This document shows, one piece after another, positions 54,845 through 64,000 of a stretch of DNA of 64,000 nt (positions are counted from its first letter, which is position 1; each line of letters begins with the position of its first letter). A model generated the notes under the pieces. It worked only from the letters and a program-made list of their open reading frames with translations, was not told the DNA's origin and did not search any database. The stretch is from Cubamyces lactineus. Taxonomy: Eukaryota > Basidiomycota > Agaricomycetes > Polyporales > Polyporaceae. Position numbers and translations under genes: made by a program. The stretch covers positions 186,001 through 250,000 of the forward strand of contig JACDTU010000006.1 of the NCBI GenBank assembly GCA_022376465.1, given 5' to 3'.

Positions 54845-55357
54845 TGTGAGAGACCGTGCCCGGACAATAACACAATCTAACAACTGGGCCAAAAGGCCAC
54901 TATGCTGAGGTTATCAGCATAGTTATCCGGATCTATATAAGCAGTTCCTAATGCCATGACATGCCATTCCAGCACGGATCATGACAGTGCCCCCCCTTTT
55001 AGGCACCAAGCCCTCGAAGGTGCTAGCCTGACATGTCAAACCAGGGTTCTCCAGGCCCTGGGGCTAGCTTAACCTTCTAGGACCCAGGAATGCTTTTTAT
55101 AGCAGACCCCCAGAGGTTTCCCAAGCCTCTGTAAGCCACTAGTCTGGGGCCCTGTGGTGCGGAACAGAATGCAACCACCAGGGTTTGAACCAGTGACCTG
55201 GGAACCTCAGCATACTGTGAGAGACCGTGCCCGGACAATAACACAATCTAACAACTGGGCCAAAAGGCCACTATGCTGAGGTTATCAGCATAGTTATCCG
55301 GATCTATATAAGCAGTTCCTAATGCCATGACATGCCATTCCAGCACGGATCATGACA
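54845..55357 (-). mobile_element. TRIM-like mini LTR element
   Basis: Two direct repeats of 142 bp (54845-54986 and 55216-55357) look identical and have TG...CA ends. They enclose only 229 bp and are flanked by the duplication ACCAT (54840-54844 and 55358-55362). A polypurine run on the minus strand (AAAAGGGGGGGGCAC, 55000-54987) next to one LTR sets the orientation to minus. It has no coding capacity. It lies within the RNase H region of Copia-A, whose frame resumes after it. The internal region has GGTTCAAACCC, like a Pol III B box. Confidence 0.88.
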
Positions 55358-55574
55358 ACCATGCTATTCGAGAGTACATCGAGAATAAGCAGGTCGAAGT
55401 GTTCTTTGTTGACGGCTCGGATAATCCAGCTGACCTCTTCACCAAGAACCTGGGACATGTCAAGTTCACCAAGTTCAGAGGGCAACTTGGCCTTGAGTTC
55501 TATGACTCGGCCTAAATCCGCTACATTCAGCCTGCGCGCTTGCGCACACTACCGTGGTGCTTAGCGAGGGGGAG

Positions 55575-55872
55575 TGTTGAACTAGACGCGCATTAGGCGC
55601 TGACTAATAGCAGGCTAGTAAGCGGGAATGGACACGAGGCTACCAGTCTCCCGGAGAAAGTTCCAGATACTGTGGCTGAGGTACTACGTAGTATGACATC
55701 GTACTATACAGTATTACATCATAGCCTCCGTGTACATGTATATAAGGCTGCTCTGTAGGAGCAGTACAACAAGTCGCTCTTAACCTCCAATCCCTACGTG
55801 TGCCTCTATTCAGAGCTCTACAGGTAAGTGAGCTAGTGGGGCTTTCCACTGCGTAACAAGCCCTGCTCAACA
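55575..55872 (+). repeat. 3' LTR of Copia-A
   Basis: 298 bp starting TGTTGAACTAG directly after GAGGGGGAG and ending GCTCAACA. The sequence beyond it belongs to the Harbinger-like element. Confidence 0.9.
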
Positions 55873-56975
55873 TCCAACAGAGTATGTACTATGCCCTGAG
55901 GGTGTAAGAAAGAACAAACTGTCTAAGGGGAATATATAGCAGAATTTACAAAACTTATTATGACATTCCATTGAATGTGTTTATTGTTCATGTGTACGAC
56001 GCTCTACAAGTTCAGCCTAATACTGCTCCCACATTCTTGTTGCAATCTCTTCCCTCCGTAGTGTTGCTGCCTCGTCCTCGCTGCGTGGTACCCTAGCATT
56101 CCCTTCAGGCTACATATGTGTCACCATAAACTTCATGGGCCGGTTCATCCCGAAGACGAATGTGCATCTCATCTGAGTGACGATCTGGGTCGTGCATGCG
56201 GAAGAAGTTGTGCAGTAGCATCAATACAAATGGGATGCAGCACTGGACTTGTATGCTGTACTCGCAAGCCTCGCGCGCCATCTTGAACCCGCGTTTGAGG
56301 ACACCGAAAATGTGCTCAATGACATTGCGGAGCTGAGCATGGCATAGGTTATAGAGTTCCTCCTTGTTCTGTGGGCTAGAGTGGATTTTAGTGGAGCATA
56401 GATGGTACTAATACTCCAACAGACCATTGGTTCCCTGCAGCCCACTCCTGTAGATGGTAGCGGGTGTTGCAATAAGGCACAAGCAGCGTGGAACAGCCTG
56501 TGTCTGCAATCCAGTAGAGCCCCTCGCCAATTGTCAACCCTCCTGTCTGAACTGCATGATCATAGAGGGTGCTATCGGCGATACTACCTTCCCATCCTAC
56601 CATCGCAAAGACAAAAAACATGTTGAAATTGCAGACAGCGAGCATGTTCTGTGTGAGGTTTCCATCACGGTTCCGCCATCGACCATGGGTCAAAGCAGGA
56701 GGGTTGACAAAGAGGTGGCTTCCATCAATGGCACCCTGGCAGTCCTTGAAGAAGGGGAAGAGCTTGAGATTGTGGAGGATTTGTGGCGGGATGGTATCGT
56801 TTTCGGGTAGCTTCATGTATACCGCATGAAAGCCTGGTGAGAGTAGCACATCTAGGACAGCCCGGAAAGATCTGTATATCGCATAAGCAGCAAGATATTG
56901 TCAAAGATAGTATCACACACCTTGAAACCGTCTCATTGCTTCTCTGAAAGCGCTCTCCAATCTGCCTGATCAACG

Positions 56976-57368
56976 TGTTGGAGTGAATGCGCGCGTGCAC
57001 GCGCGGCGGACAAGCTGTGCGCGAGACCGTGGCGCTGTGGCGGAGGGCGCGTGGGCATTGAGGCCCACGCGCGAACGGTTTGTTTTCTTGTTTCGGTCTC
57101 GTACGTCCTTATTCGGTCCCCCTATACGTTCGCGGGGGTCCGTCCGGTTTCGTTCTTTTTGTTTATGATAAGTCTTGTCCCGCTATGTACTTATACGCGT
57201 CGATTCGCGCCTCGTCACCTCAGTCCTGCGAATACAGACTGAGGTGAGCGTTACGATACGCCTATTCTTTCGATTACCTTGCTAACTAGTATCTTTAGTT
57301 ATCACTCTATAGGTATTTACAACCTGTACTAATAGTCCTGCGAATACAGACTGAGTTATCGCTCTATA
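56976..57368 (+). repeat. 5' LTR of Copia-B
   Basis: 393 bp. It holds two copies of CCTGCGAATACAGACTGAG (near 57228 and 57335); the first is part of a hairpin with CCTCAGTC and GACTGAGG arms, possibly an RNA signal. Confidence 0.9.
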
Positions 57369-57382
57369 GGTTATGAGCCCTG
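57369..57382 (+). other. Primer-binding site of Copia-B, initiator tRNA-Met anticodon arm
   Basis: GGTTATGAGCCCTG follows the LTR with no gap, the same 14 bases as in Copia-A, complementary to the anticodon stem-loop of initiator tRNA-Met. Confidence 0.75.
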
Positions 57383-57438
57383 CCTTCTAGGCGGACTCCA
57401 GAGCTGCAGAACAACAAAGTTAGAACTTACCTCGCACA

Positions 57439-60400
57439 ATGTCAAACAACGTTAAGCTCGGAGATGACTCCGTACGTGTCCCAAGGCTCAAGCTCAGTGG
57501 CGCGAACTGGGTCCTCTACAAGGACCGTTTGCTGTGGGCCGCCGATGCGAAGGGCTGCCGTGGTTACCTCGAGGGGACCGTGCAGGAACCGATCGTGCCG
57601 CAGGCTATAGCCGCACAACCTACCTCGGCTGCCGGGATGACCGCTCCAGGAGTGGCGGTTGGGTCCGCTACGGCTGGAGGGGCTGCTGGTGCTACTGCCA
57701 GAGGGACCGGTGGTGGCACAGGGACAGCAGGCCCCGTTGGTGGTACTGTGGGTGCGGGAGGTGCATCAGTCGCTGTGGTGTCAGTGGCTGGAGTGACCCC
57801 CGACCCGGTGCAGGTTACCTATGAAGCTGCCCTCGCTGAGTGGCGAAAGCGTGAGGTGAATGTCAAGTAGCTCATTGCGAGTACGATCCCAGACTCACTT
57901 TTCATGAAGATTCGCTCGCAGCCGACAGCGCGTGCGATCTGGGTTGCGCTCGCACAGGAGTTTGAGCGCAAGTCGCGCATGGTCTCGATTGACCTTCGGC
58001 ATCGGCTCCAGGAGCTGAAGTGCTCAGATCGTGATGATGTCCGGGTGCACTTTGCGAAGATGTGCGCGATGCGCGAGGACCTGTCAGCCATGGGTCAGTC
58101 CCCCTCCGACGATGACTTCTACGCCATGGTCATGGGCTCTATGCCTGTGTCCTACGACCCCTACCTTTCCGCTATCTCGGCCACCTCTCGAGTCACAGGC
58201 ACTATCTTGACCCCGGACGAATTGATGGAGGCACTCACAGATGAGTACGAGCGCCGTACCCTACGGGCCAAGAGTGGCGGGAAGCGAAGCGACACGACCG
58301 ACGTCGCGATGGCGGCCAGTGATCGGGCTGCGGGTGGAAAGGGTGGGAAGAAGTCCAAGAAGGACATCGAGTGCTATAACTGCAAGAAGCGTGGACACTA
58401 CAAGTCGGAGTGCTGGGCGCCAGGGGGAGGAAAGGAAGGTCAAGGTCCCAAGGGCAAGGAGAAGCCCAAGGAGACCGCCGCTGCCGCTGCAACTGCAGAG
58501 AAGAAGGACGAGGCCTGGCTCGTATTCGCTCCAAGGCTTGATCCTGATGGTGACCTACCGGAGTTGGAGACCGTACCAGACTCAGAGGAGTCCAGCAGTC
58601 CCGAGGGCGACAGCTGCTGGGAGTTTTGCTTACAGGAGGACGTCACCTACATCGACGATCAGTTCATTTCGACAGACGCCCATGCGATGCTCGCTCAAGA
58701 GCTTCCTGCTACGGATGAGATCATTCTATTCAACTCCAGCGCGACGCGCCACATGTCGTGCTACAAGGACCAATTCACCAACTATGTCAAGATCCCACCC
58801 CGATCCATCCACGCCGCTGACAATCACACTTTCCGAGCCATTGGGAAAGGTGACATGTATGTCAACTTACCTGATGGCGCCGGCGGGACAACCCGAGTCC
58901 TTCTGAAGGACGTCCTTCACGCACCCTCTATGGGTGTTACCCTCGTCTCCATTGCACGAGTCACCGCAGCGGGTGTCGCAGTCGTGTTCCAGAACAACGA
59001 GTGTCGCATCTCGCGTTCGGATGGAACTCGTATCGCAGTGGTCCCACTCACGGATGGCTTGTACCAGCTGCGTATCCTGTGTGCAGATATGGCTGCAACA
59101 GCAGGAGAAGAGGAGGGCGGACCTGTTCGTGTTGTGACGCGCGCAGAACTTCATCGTGAGCTTGGACATATCTCCCCCGAGGCAGCGCGCGAGATGGTGG
59201 CAAAGGGACTTGTTGATGGACTGGTCCTGTCCGAGGCTGATGGTCCGGTCACGGACTGTGAATCTTGCGCTGCAGGGAAGATGACGCGGAAACCGATTGC
59301 GGCTGAGCGAGTCCGTCCCCGAGCAAACGAGGTCGGAGGCGAAGTCCATGCCAACGTGTGGGGACCTGCGCCCGTGCAAACACTTGGTGGTCGTCGCTAC
59401 TACGCAATGTTCACGGACGACTACTCCCGCTACTTCATCATCGTCTTGATGCGTTCCAAGGACGAGACACTGTCGGGTTTTCGTAAGGTCCGGAGCTTCT
59501 ACCTGACCCAGAAGGGCGCGCGCATCAAGTGCTTGCACTCCGACCGGGGTGGCGAGTTCTTGAGCGCGGACTTCTCGAAGCTGCTGGATGAAGACGGAAC
59601 GGTCAGAAAACTCACGGCGCATGACACGCCGGAGTACAATGGTGTCGCGGAACAAGGGAACCGCACCATAATGGAGAAGGTTCGCGCGATGTTGCACGAT
59701 GCAGACTTGCTGAGCGCATTGTGGGGCGAAGCCGCGCTGCACGCTGTATACTTGAAGAACAGGACTCCGACTCGTACCCTCGCAGGCAAGACACCCTTTG
59801 AGGTCTTCTGGGGGCGGAAGCCGAACCTAGCGCATCTGCACCTCTGGGGTTGTCGCGTGCGCGTTCATGCACCAGGCGGCTCAAAGTTGTCTGGACAGGC
59901 AGAAGAGGGGCGGTGGGTGGGTTTTGACGAAGAATCAGATGCGCACCGCATCTTCTGGCCTAAACGTCAGGCAGTGACAATCGAGCGCAGTGTTGTTTTC
60001 CCAGGTGCGAGTGCCGATGTCGAGGTGCCGCTCGAGGGGGAGAGAGAACCTGTAAAGGAGGATGTGAGTACTCACCTTGAATGCGAGTGCGCACCCTCGC
60101 CATCCCTCCCTTCTATCACCAAACTCGATTCCCTGCTGTCTACCCCACTTCCCAAGTCCACTGAACCCAAGCCGAAGAAGCCAAATGTTGAGGGGGAGTT
60201 GCGGAGGTCGTCGTGCGTCCGAAAGGAGTCGGACTACGTGCGGCGCTTGCGAGCTGGCGAAGGGACCACATCTGGACGCATTGGAGGGCCAGTGCTGCCA
60301 AAAGGTGTCCAAGAGAGCACAGCGAGGATCGAAGAGGTTCACGAGAGTGAGCAGGCGGAGATGGCAGCAGTAGCGCGAGCGGTGGAGGACGAGGTGGAAC

Positions 60401-61992
60401 TGGCGATGGCGGCAGCAATGGGAGACGCCGAGTGCATCGAACCGACGTACGCGGAAGCGAAGAAGCGCCCAGATTGGCCGAAATGGGAAGAGGCAATCAA
60501 GGCTGAACTTGATTCTCTTGTCGCAAACAAAACCTGGCGCATTGTCCCTCGACCTCCTACTGGCAACGTCGTCGACTCGAAGTGGGTTCTTCGTGTCAAG
60601 AAGAACTCAGCTGGCGAAATTGACAAGTACAAGGCTCGACTTGTCGCTCGCGGTTTCACTCAGGTCTACGGAGTCAACTACTATGACACTTTTGCTCCTG
60701 TGGCTAAGCTTTCATCTATTCGTCTTCTCTTGGCTATAGCGGCTCGGAACGGCTGGGCAGCGGAGTCGTTTGATTTCAATAGTGCCTACCTCAACTTGAA
60801 ACTTGATGAGGATGTCTACCTCGAACAGCCGCCTGATCACGAGTTTGCAGACCGCAAAGCATTCGTTCTCAAGCTTGAGAAGGCTCTATACGGGTTGAAG
60901 CAGGGTGGGCGGAAGTGGTACGAGACCCTTTGCAAGGCTCTCACAGACTTAGGGTTTGTGCGGGCGGAGGCAGACTGGGGGGTGTTCTACAAGCGCGAAG
61001 GTACGCACTTGATTGTGCTCGCAGTGCACGTCGACGACTGCCTCATTACGGGGAGCTCGCGACGTCTCCTTAACGAGAGCAAGAACAAGATTGGTGCAGT
61101 CTACAAGATGACCGACCTCAGACCTGTCTCGTGGCTACTTGGCATCAAGGTATCGCGTGACCTCAACGCCGGCACTCTATCCCTCTCCCAACACGCCTAC
61201 ATCGACTCCCTCCTTGCACGTTTCAATTTTGTCGATCTCAAGCCCGTTTCGACGCCGATGGACCCCCACCAACTTCTCTCGAAGATGCAGTGCCCGGAGA
61301 GCCCGGCCGAAGTCGCGCGCATGTGGCGCGTGCCCTACCGCGAGGCCATCGGCGCACTCATGTATGCTGCACTCGGAACGCGACCCGACATCGCGTTTGC
61401 CGTCTCAACGCTCGCGCAATTTGCGCAGAATCCAGGCCAACCTCACTGGGACGCTGTCAAACGCGTATTCCGGTATTTACTGGGCACACGCACGCTCTCA
61501 CTCATCTACGGAGGACAGAAGCGCGAACTTGAAGGCTATGTCGACGCGGATGGCGCCACACAGGAGCACCGCCGCGCAATCACCGGATATGTCTTTCTGG
61601 TCGACGGCGGTGCCGTCTCCTGGGCGTCGAAGAAGCAGGAGAGCGTTACGCTTAGCACGGCCGTATCCGAGTACGTCGCGACGACACACGCTGCGAAGGA
61701 GGCCATCTCGCTACGGCGCCTCATAGGCGAAGTCTTTGGTCCTCTCGCCGACCCCACCACGCTCTACAACGACAATCAGGCCGTGATCGCACTTACGAAG
61801 GACGGTTCGTATCACGCGTGCACGAAGCATATTGATGTGCGTTACCATTTCATTCGCTATTCCATCGACGCCGGCTCTATTCGACTACTCTACTGCCCTA
61901 CGAATGACATGACGGCCGACATCCTCACCAAGGCCCTTCCGAGCGTCAAGGTTAAGCATTTTGCAGCTGCACTCGGACTCGCGCAGGCTTGA
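57439..61992 (+). pseudogene. Copia-B Gag-Pol polyprotein, one stop and altered active sites
   Basis: From the ATG at 57439 the frame meets a TAG at 57868-57870 (probably a former CAG) and then stays open for about 1,370 codons. Gag has the copia-type N-terminus and a CCHC knuckle CYNCKKRGHYKSEC. Protease reads FNSSATRHMS, where copia elements have Asp-Ser-Gly (AAC at 58732). Integrase reads HANVWGP, where Asp is expected (AAC at 59353), followed by D in SDRGGEF and E in NGVAEQ. RT has HVDD and ALYGLKQ. RNase H has DADGA, and STAVSEY where a catalytic Glu is expected (GTA at 61663). Long open frame but probably no active enzymes, unless helped in trans. Confidence 0.9.
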
Positions 61993-61999
61993 GGGGGAG

Positions 62000-62392
62000 T
62001 GTTGGAGTGAATGCGCGCGTGCGCGCGCAGCGGACAAGCCGTGCGCGAGACCATGGCGCTGTGGCGGAGGGCGCGTGGGCATTGAGGCCCACGCGCGAAC
62101 GGTTTGTTTTCTTGTTTCGGTCTTGTACGTCCTTATTCGGTCCCCCTATACGTTTGCGGGGGTCCGTCCGGTTTTGTTCTTTTTGTTTACGATAAGTCTT
62201 GTCCCGCTATGTACTTATACGTGTCGATTCGCGCCTCGTCACCTCAGTCCTGCGAATACAGACTGAGGTGAGCGTTACGATACGTCTATTCTTTCGATTA
62301 CCTTGCTAACTAGTATCTTTAGTTATCACTCTATAGGTATTTACAACCTGTACTAATAGTCCTGCGAATACAGACTGAGTTATCGCTCTATA
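62000..62392 (+). repeat. 3' LTR of Copia-B
   Basis: 393 bp, about 2.5% different from the 5' LTR by eye, mostly C/T and G/A changes. Followed by CAATG, after which the Harbinger transposase frame resumes. Confidence 0.9.
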
Positions 62393-62982
62393 CAATGTAT
62401 TTGTGACTGCCTGATAGAGAAACATGGCGAGTTGTTCACTAGTGTCAACATAACGGCGAGGGGACAAGCCTCCCAGATGGATCAGCTCTTTCTCTAGTCG
62501 ATGAAAGACTCCTGTTGGGGTCCCGAGACTATGCCGCATGTGATCACGGTGGCCGTTCAAAAGTTCCTGCACCCATTGCCAGCCAGACAGCGCCGATGTG
62601 TGGTAAGGCTCAGGGTTAAGTCGGTTCCAAGCCTCCTCAATGGCGGCTAATGCCGTTGCTACAGCGATTACAGCGACCGCCACAGTCGTACCCCGCCGAC
62701 AGCGTTGCGAGTGGTCTGCATGGAGCTCAGGGTTAGGAACAGGACCAGAGCGGCGTAGACAGACCATGAGAGGAGGAGCTGAAGTTATGAATCCCGACAT
62801 TCCCAGACATTCCATCAACATCGGTCCACCAGCCGGGATTTCTCAGCGCAACTTTGATGGGAAACGGAGATTCTGCCATTCCCGGAAATACCGCAATCTC
62901 GAACTCAACTTTGTTGCCGAACAGGCCCTTGAATCTACCTTCGGATCTCAAACAAGCTCCCAAATCCAGCTTGAGCGAGTGA

Positions 62983-63549
62983 TCTATGGTGCGGGGCGCC
63001 TAGTCACCACATAAAATGTACAGTGGCAAAATTGGTCGGCGAGCATCGCGACCATAGGCTAGGGTTATTTAAGCGCCTGTCATAGTGTACCGCTGGGCTC
63101 TGAGCCTTGCGGCTATAAGAATGAGAGTCCGAAGATTGCGATGGCGATACCACATTGCTTCCAAATTCCACGCACATCCAATGCAAGGTCTGATTCTATT
63201 GACCATGCATGCTTTATGACACTCTTGCAAACTGCCCAAACCGAGTCTGCATCAATAGGCACTACATCGCCATATGCCCGAAACTCTCGCTCGTGTATTA
63301 GACACCCTGTGTATTTCCACATATATCTACTATTACTATATTTGGAAGGTTTTTCTCAACACTGGCAAAATCAAAGGCCCCAACAATATATATGTCCGCC
63401 AGTTTTGAGAATTTGAGAAAACGGCTTGACAGAAACTATCCTATACTCATTCTACACTGTTCTGTCAAGCAGATAACGAATCTGGTTTGATTTGGAGGTG
63501 TTTATTGCTTGTACATTTTATGTGGTGACTAGGCGCCCCGCACCATAGA
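62983..63549. repeat. MITE-like segment with 39-bp perfect inverted repeats
   Basis: TCTATGGTGCGGGGCGCC and the following bases (62983-63021) recur exactly in inverted form at 63511-63549. The 489 bp between have no coding frame with motifs. Such a structure fits a non-autonomous DNA transposon, or one end of the neighbouring Harbinger element folded against a second copy. I could not identify a target duplication outside the repeats. Confidence 0.6.
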
Positions 63550-63592
63550 GAAATAGAGACGTCTCTAAATCCTTACGGGAAGTCATCCATTG

Positions 63593-64000
63593 TCTCCTTC
63601 TATCGCTCGACTTGATCACTCATCCAGGTCATACTTACAACACTGACCGTAGGCATAGAGGTGCGTTGAATGTACCTTGTTACTCGGGAGAGTCGATGCC
63701 TTGGATGTCCATGCGGACAGCGCCCTGTTGCCATGATTACCCGTCTCCACTCGCAGGAAATGTAGGATTGTATCACGGACAGGCTATACCGCATACCTTG
63801 ACCAGTAGCAGCGAACTGCATGCCGCGCTTTCAGATTTGCAACCAATGGTCGACCCGGACAGGTACACCAGCTCTGTCACCATGCAGGTTGAGGCCGTTC
63901 CCAGTAGCCACCGCCTCGTGTAGGCAGGAGTCTCGATGTGAGATCTCCTGTTAGTTTTCGTTGGAAATGATTCTCGTCGCACAGGCTTACTACCTTGGTT
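63593..64000 (+). repeat. Dispersed repeat R2, copy 2, running off the window
   Basis: Direct partner of 674-1180, about 90% alike by eye apart from a gap of about 95 bp near 63868. It continues past the window edge. Confidence 0.75.

Larger units (their letters stand above)
29033..55515 (+). pseudogene. Copia-A Gag-Pol polyprotein, interrupted and mutated
   Basis: Pieces in one frame: 29033-29053, 37901-38892, 42602-43796, 44217-46126, 54441-54844 and 55363-55515. Gag has a poly-Gln stretch (38551-38611). Protease reads WMLDLGAS, with Leu for the usual Ser after Asp. Integrase has HRHLGH and CRGCAEGK, D in HSDLKSF, D in MSDSGGEY and E in NGRAERL. RT reads HVND at 45727-45738, where YVDD is usual. 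RNase H has CTDSDWGS and STEAEYMA. In-frame stops lie at 43555-43557, about 43765 and 45568-45570. The frame resumes after each inserted element, so the insertions, not frameshifts, broke it up. It is certainly inactive. Confidence 0.9.
28421..55872 (+). mobile_element. Copia-A: Ty1/copia element carrying five later insertions
   Basis: LTRs of 298 bp at 28421-28718 and 55575-55872 share nearly the same sequence. The ends are TGTTGA and TCAACA (the 5' LTR ends in TGAATA). Internal DNA is split by A2, A3, a solo LTR C, B2 and a TRIM; without them the element is about 5 kb. A polypurine tract (GAGGGGGAG) precedes the 3' LTR. The outer flanks (TCACC and TCCAA) do not match, and the two sides belong to different older elements. 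The locus was therefore rearranged after, or during, insertion. Confidence 0.9.
56976..62392 (+). mobile_element. Copia-B: full-length Ty1/copia element
   Basis: LTRs of 393 bp (56976-57368 and 62000-62392) differ at about ten positions by eye. Ends are TGTTGG and CTCTATA. The target duplication is CAACG on the left and CAATG on the right (one change). Polypurine tract TTGAGGGGGAG precedes the 3' LTR. One polyprotein gene has a single stop codon and altered active-site residues. Confidence 0.93.
56105..62821 (-). pseudogene. Harbinger-type (HARBI1-like) DDE transposase, split by Copia-B
   Basis: The minus-strand frame starts at an ATG at 62821. A family block (YHTSALSG...WVQELLNGH) and EQLAMFLYQAVTNTL run to the Copia-B junction at 62393. 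It resumes at 56975 with IRQIGERFQRSNETVSR. Two 49-nt introns (56872-56920 and 56376-56424) join exons in phase. Catalytic residues: D in CQGAIDGSH, D in GSIADSTLY, E in NVIEHIFGVLKR. It ends near GDTYVA at 56105-56107. Skipping Copia-B and one duplicated CAACG keeps the frame. PIF/Harbinger transposases cut and paste at TWA sites, usually with a second Myb-like protein that I do not see. Confidence 0.85.
55873..62982 (-). mobile_element. PIF/Harbinger-like element, split by Copia-B
   Basis: Defined by its transposase gene; the outer limits are uncertain because I found no convincing terminal repeats or 3-bp duplication. About 230 bp after the transposase stop (55873-56104) would be its 3' flank, cut by Copia-A. 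The stretch upstream of the gene (62822-62982) has no other gene. Without Copia-B the element would be at least 1.7 kb. Confidence 0.65.

Noticed and set aside
54845..54986. A tRNA gene in the TRIM LTR
   Set aside because: A- and B-box-like motifs exist, but no cloverleaf with acceptor stem and anticodon arm could be drawn.
57868..57870. Programmed stop-codon readthrough in Copia-B
   Set aside because: The context after TAG (CTC) does not fit known readthrough signals, copia elements normally have a single frame, and a CAG to TAG transition explains it better.

Overview
The window looks like repeat-rich chromosomal DNA from a filamentous basidiomycete, probably an agaricomycete of polypore type. 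The evidence is short (49-90 nt) GT-AG introns, two fungal-specific FunK1 kinase genes, a decayed purine-nucleoside-permease gene, and several chromodomain Ty3/gypsy, Ty1/copia, Tc1/mariner and PIF/Harbinger elements. I see no rRNA, tRNA gene, CRISPR array or bacterial-type operon. The species cannot be named from sequence alone.

Left part (1-12,275), host-like. It holds a C-terminal scrap of an upstream gene, FunK1 gene 1 (2718-5842, four exons), a broken purine nucleoside permease gene (6319-7070, minus), an unrecognised four-exon gene with an ExK motif (7867-8710, minus) and FunK1 gene 2 (9321-11822, four exons). The two FunK1 genes are tandem paralogues that also share upstream DNA. In copy 1 about 2 kb has been inserted between that upstream DNA and the core promoter; part of the insert recurs at the right edge of the window.

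Middle part (12,276-55,872), a nest of transposons. A partial LTR of family A is cut by a decayed gypsy of family B (B1). B1 holds a Tc1/mariner element at a TA site, and that holds a full-length gypsy of family A (A1, 13185-22118). The 3' end of B1 is lost where Copia-A begins (28421-55872). Copia-A has been hit by five insertions: gypsy A2, a 5'-truncated gypsy A3 that forms a 3,709-bp inverted repeat with half of A2, a solo LTR (family C), a full-length gypsy B2 and a 513-bp TRIM-like mini-element. For most of these the 5-bp target duplications can be read directly, and the interrupted copia frame resumes after each.

Right part (55,873-64,000). A spliced PIF/Harbinger transposase gene is split by Copia-B (56976-62392). 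Next come a 567-bp segment bounded by 39-bp perfect inverted repeats and a second copy of the dispersed repeat seen at 674-1180.

Main element biology. Both gypsy families have a primer-binding site complementary to their own LTR (Tf1-like self-priming), and in family B the pairing covaries between copies. Both place a canonical -1 slippery heptamer directly against the gag stop codon. Family A adds an ORF joined to gag by an ATGA overlap and an unrecognised ORF after pol. Family B carries an antisense, intron-containing gene with its own TATA box, coding for a Zn2Cys6-like protein. Both copia elements carry a primer-binding site complementary to the anticodon arm of initiator tRNA-Met.
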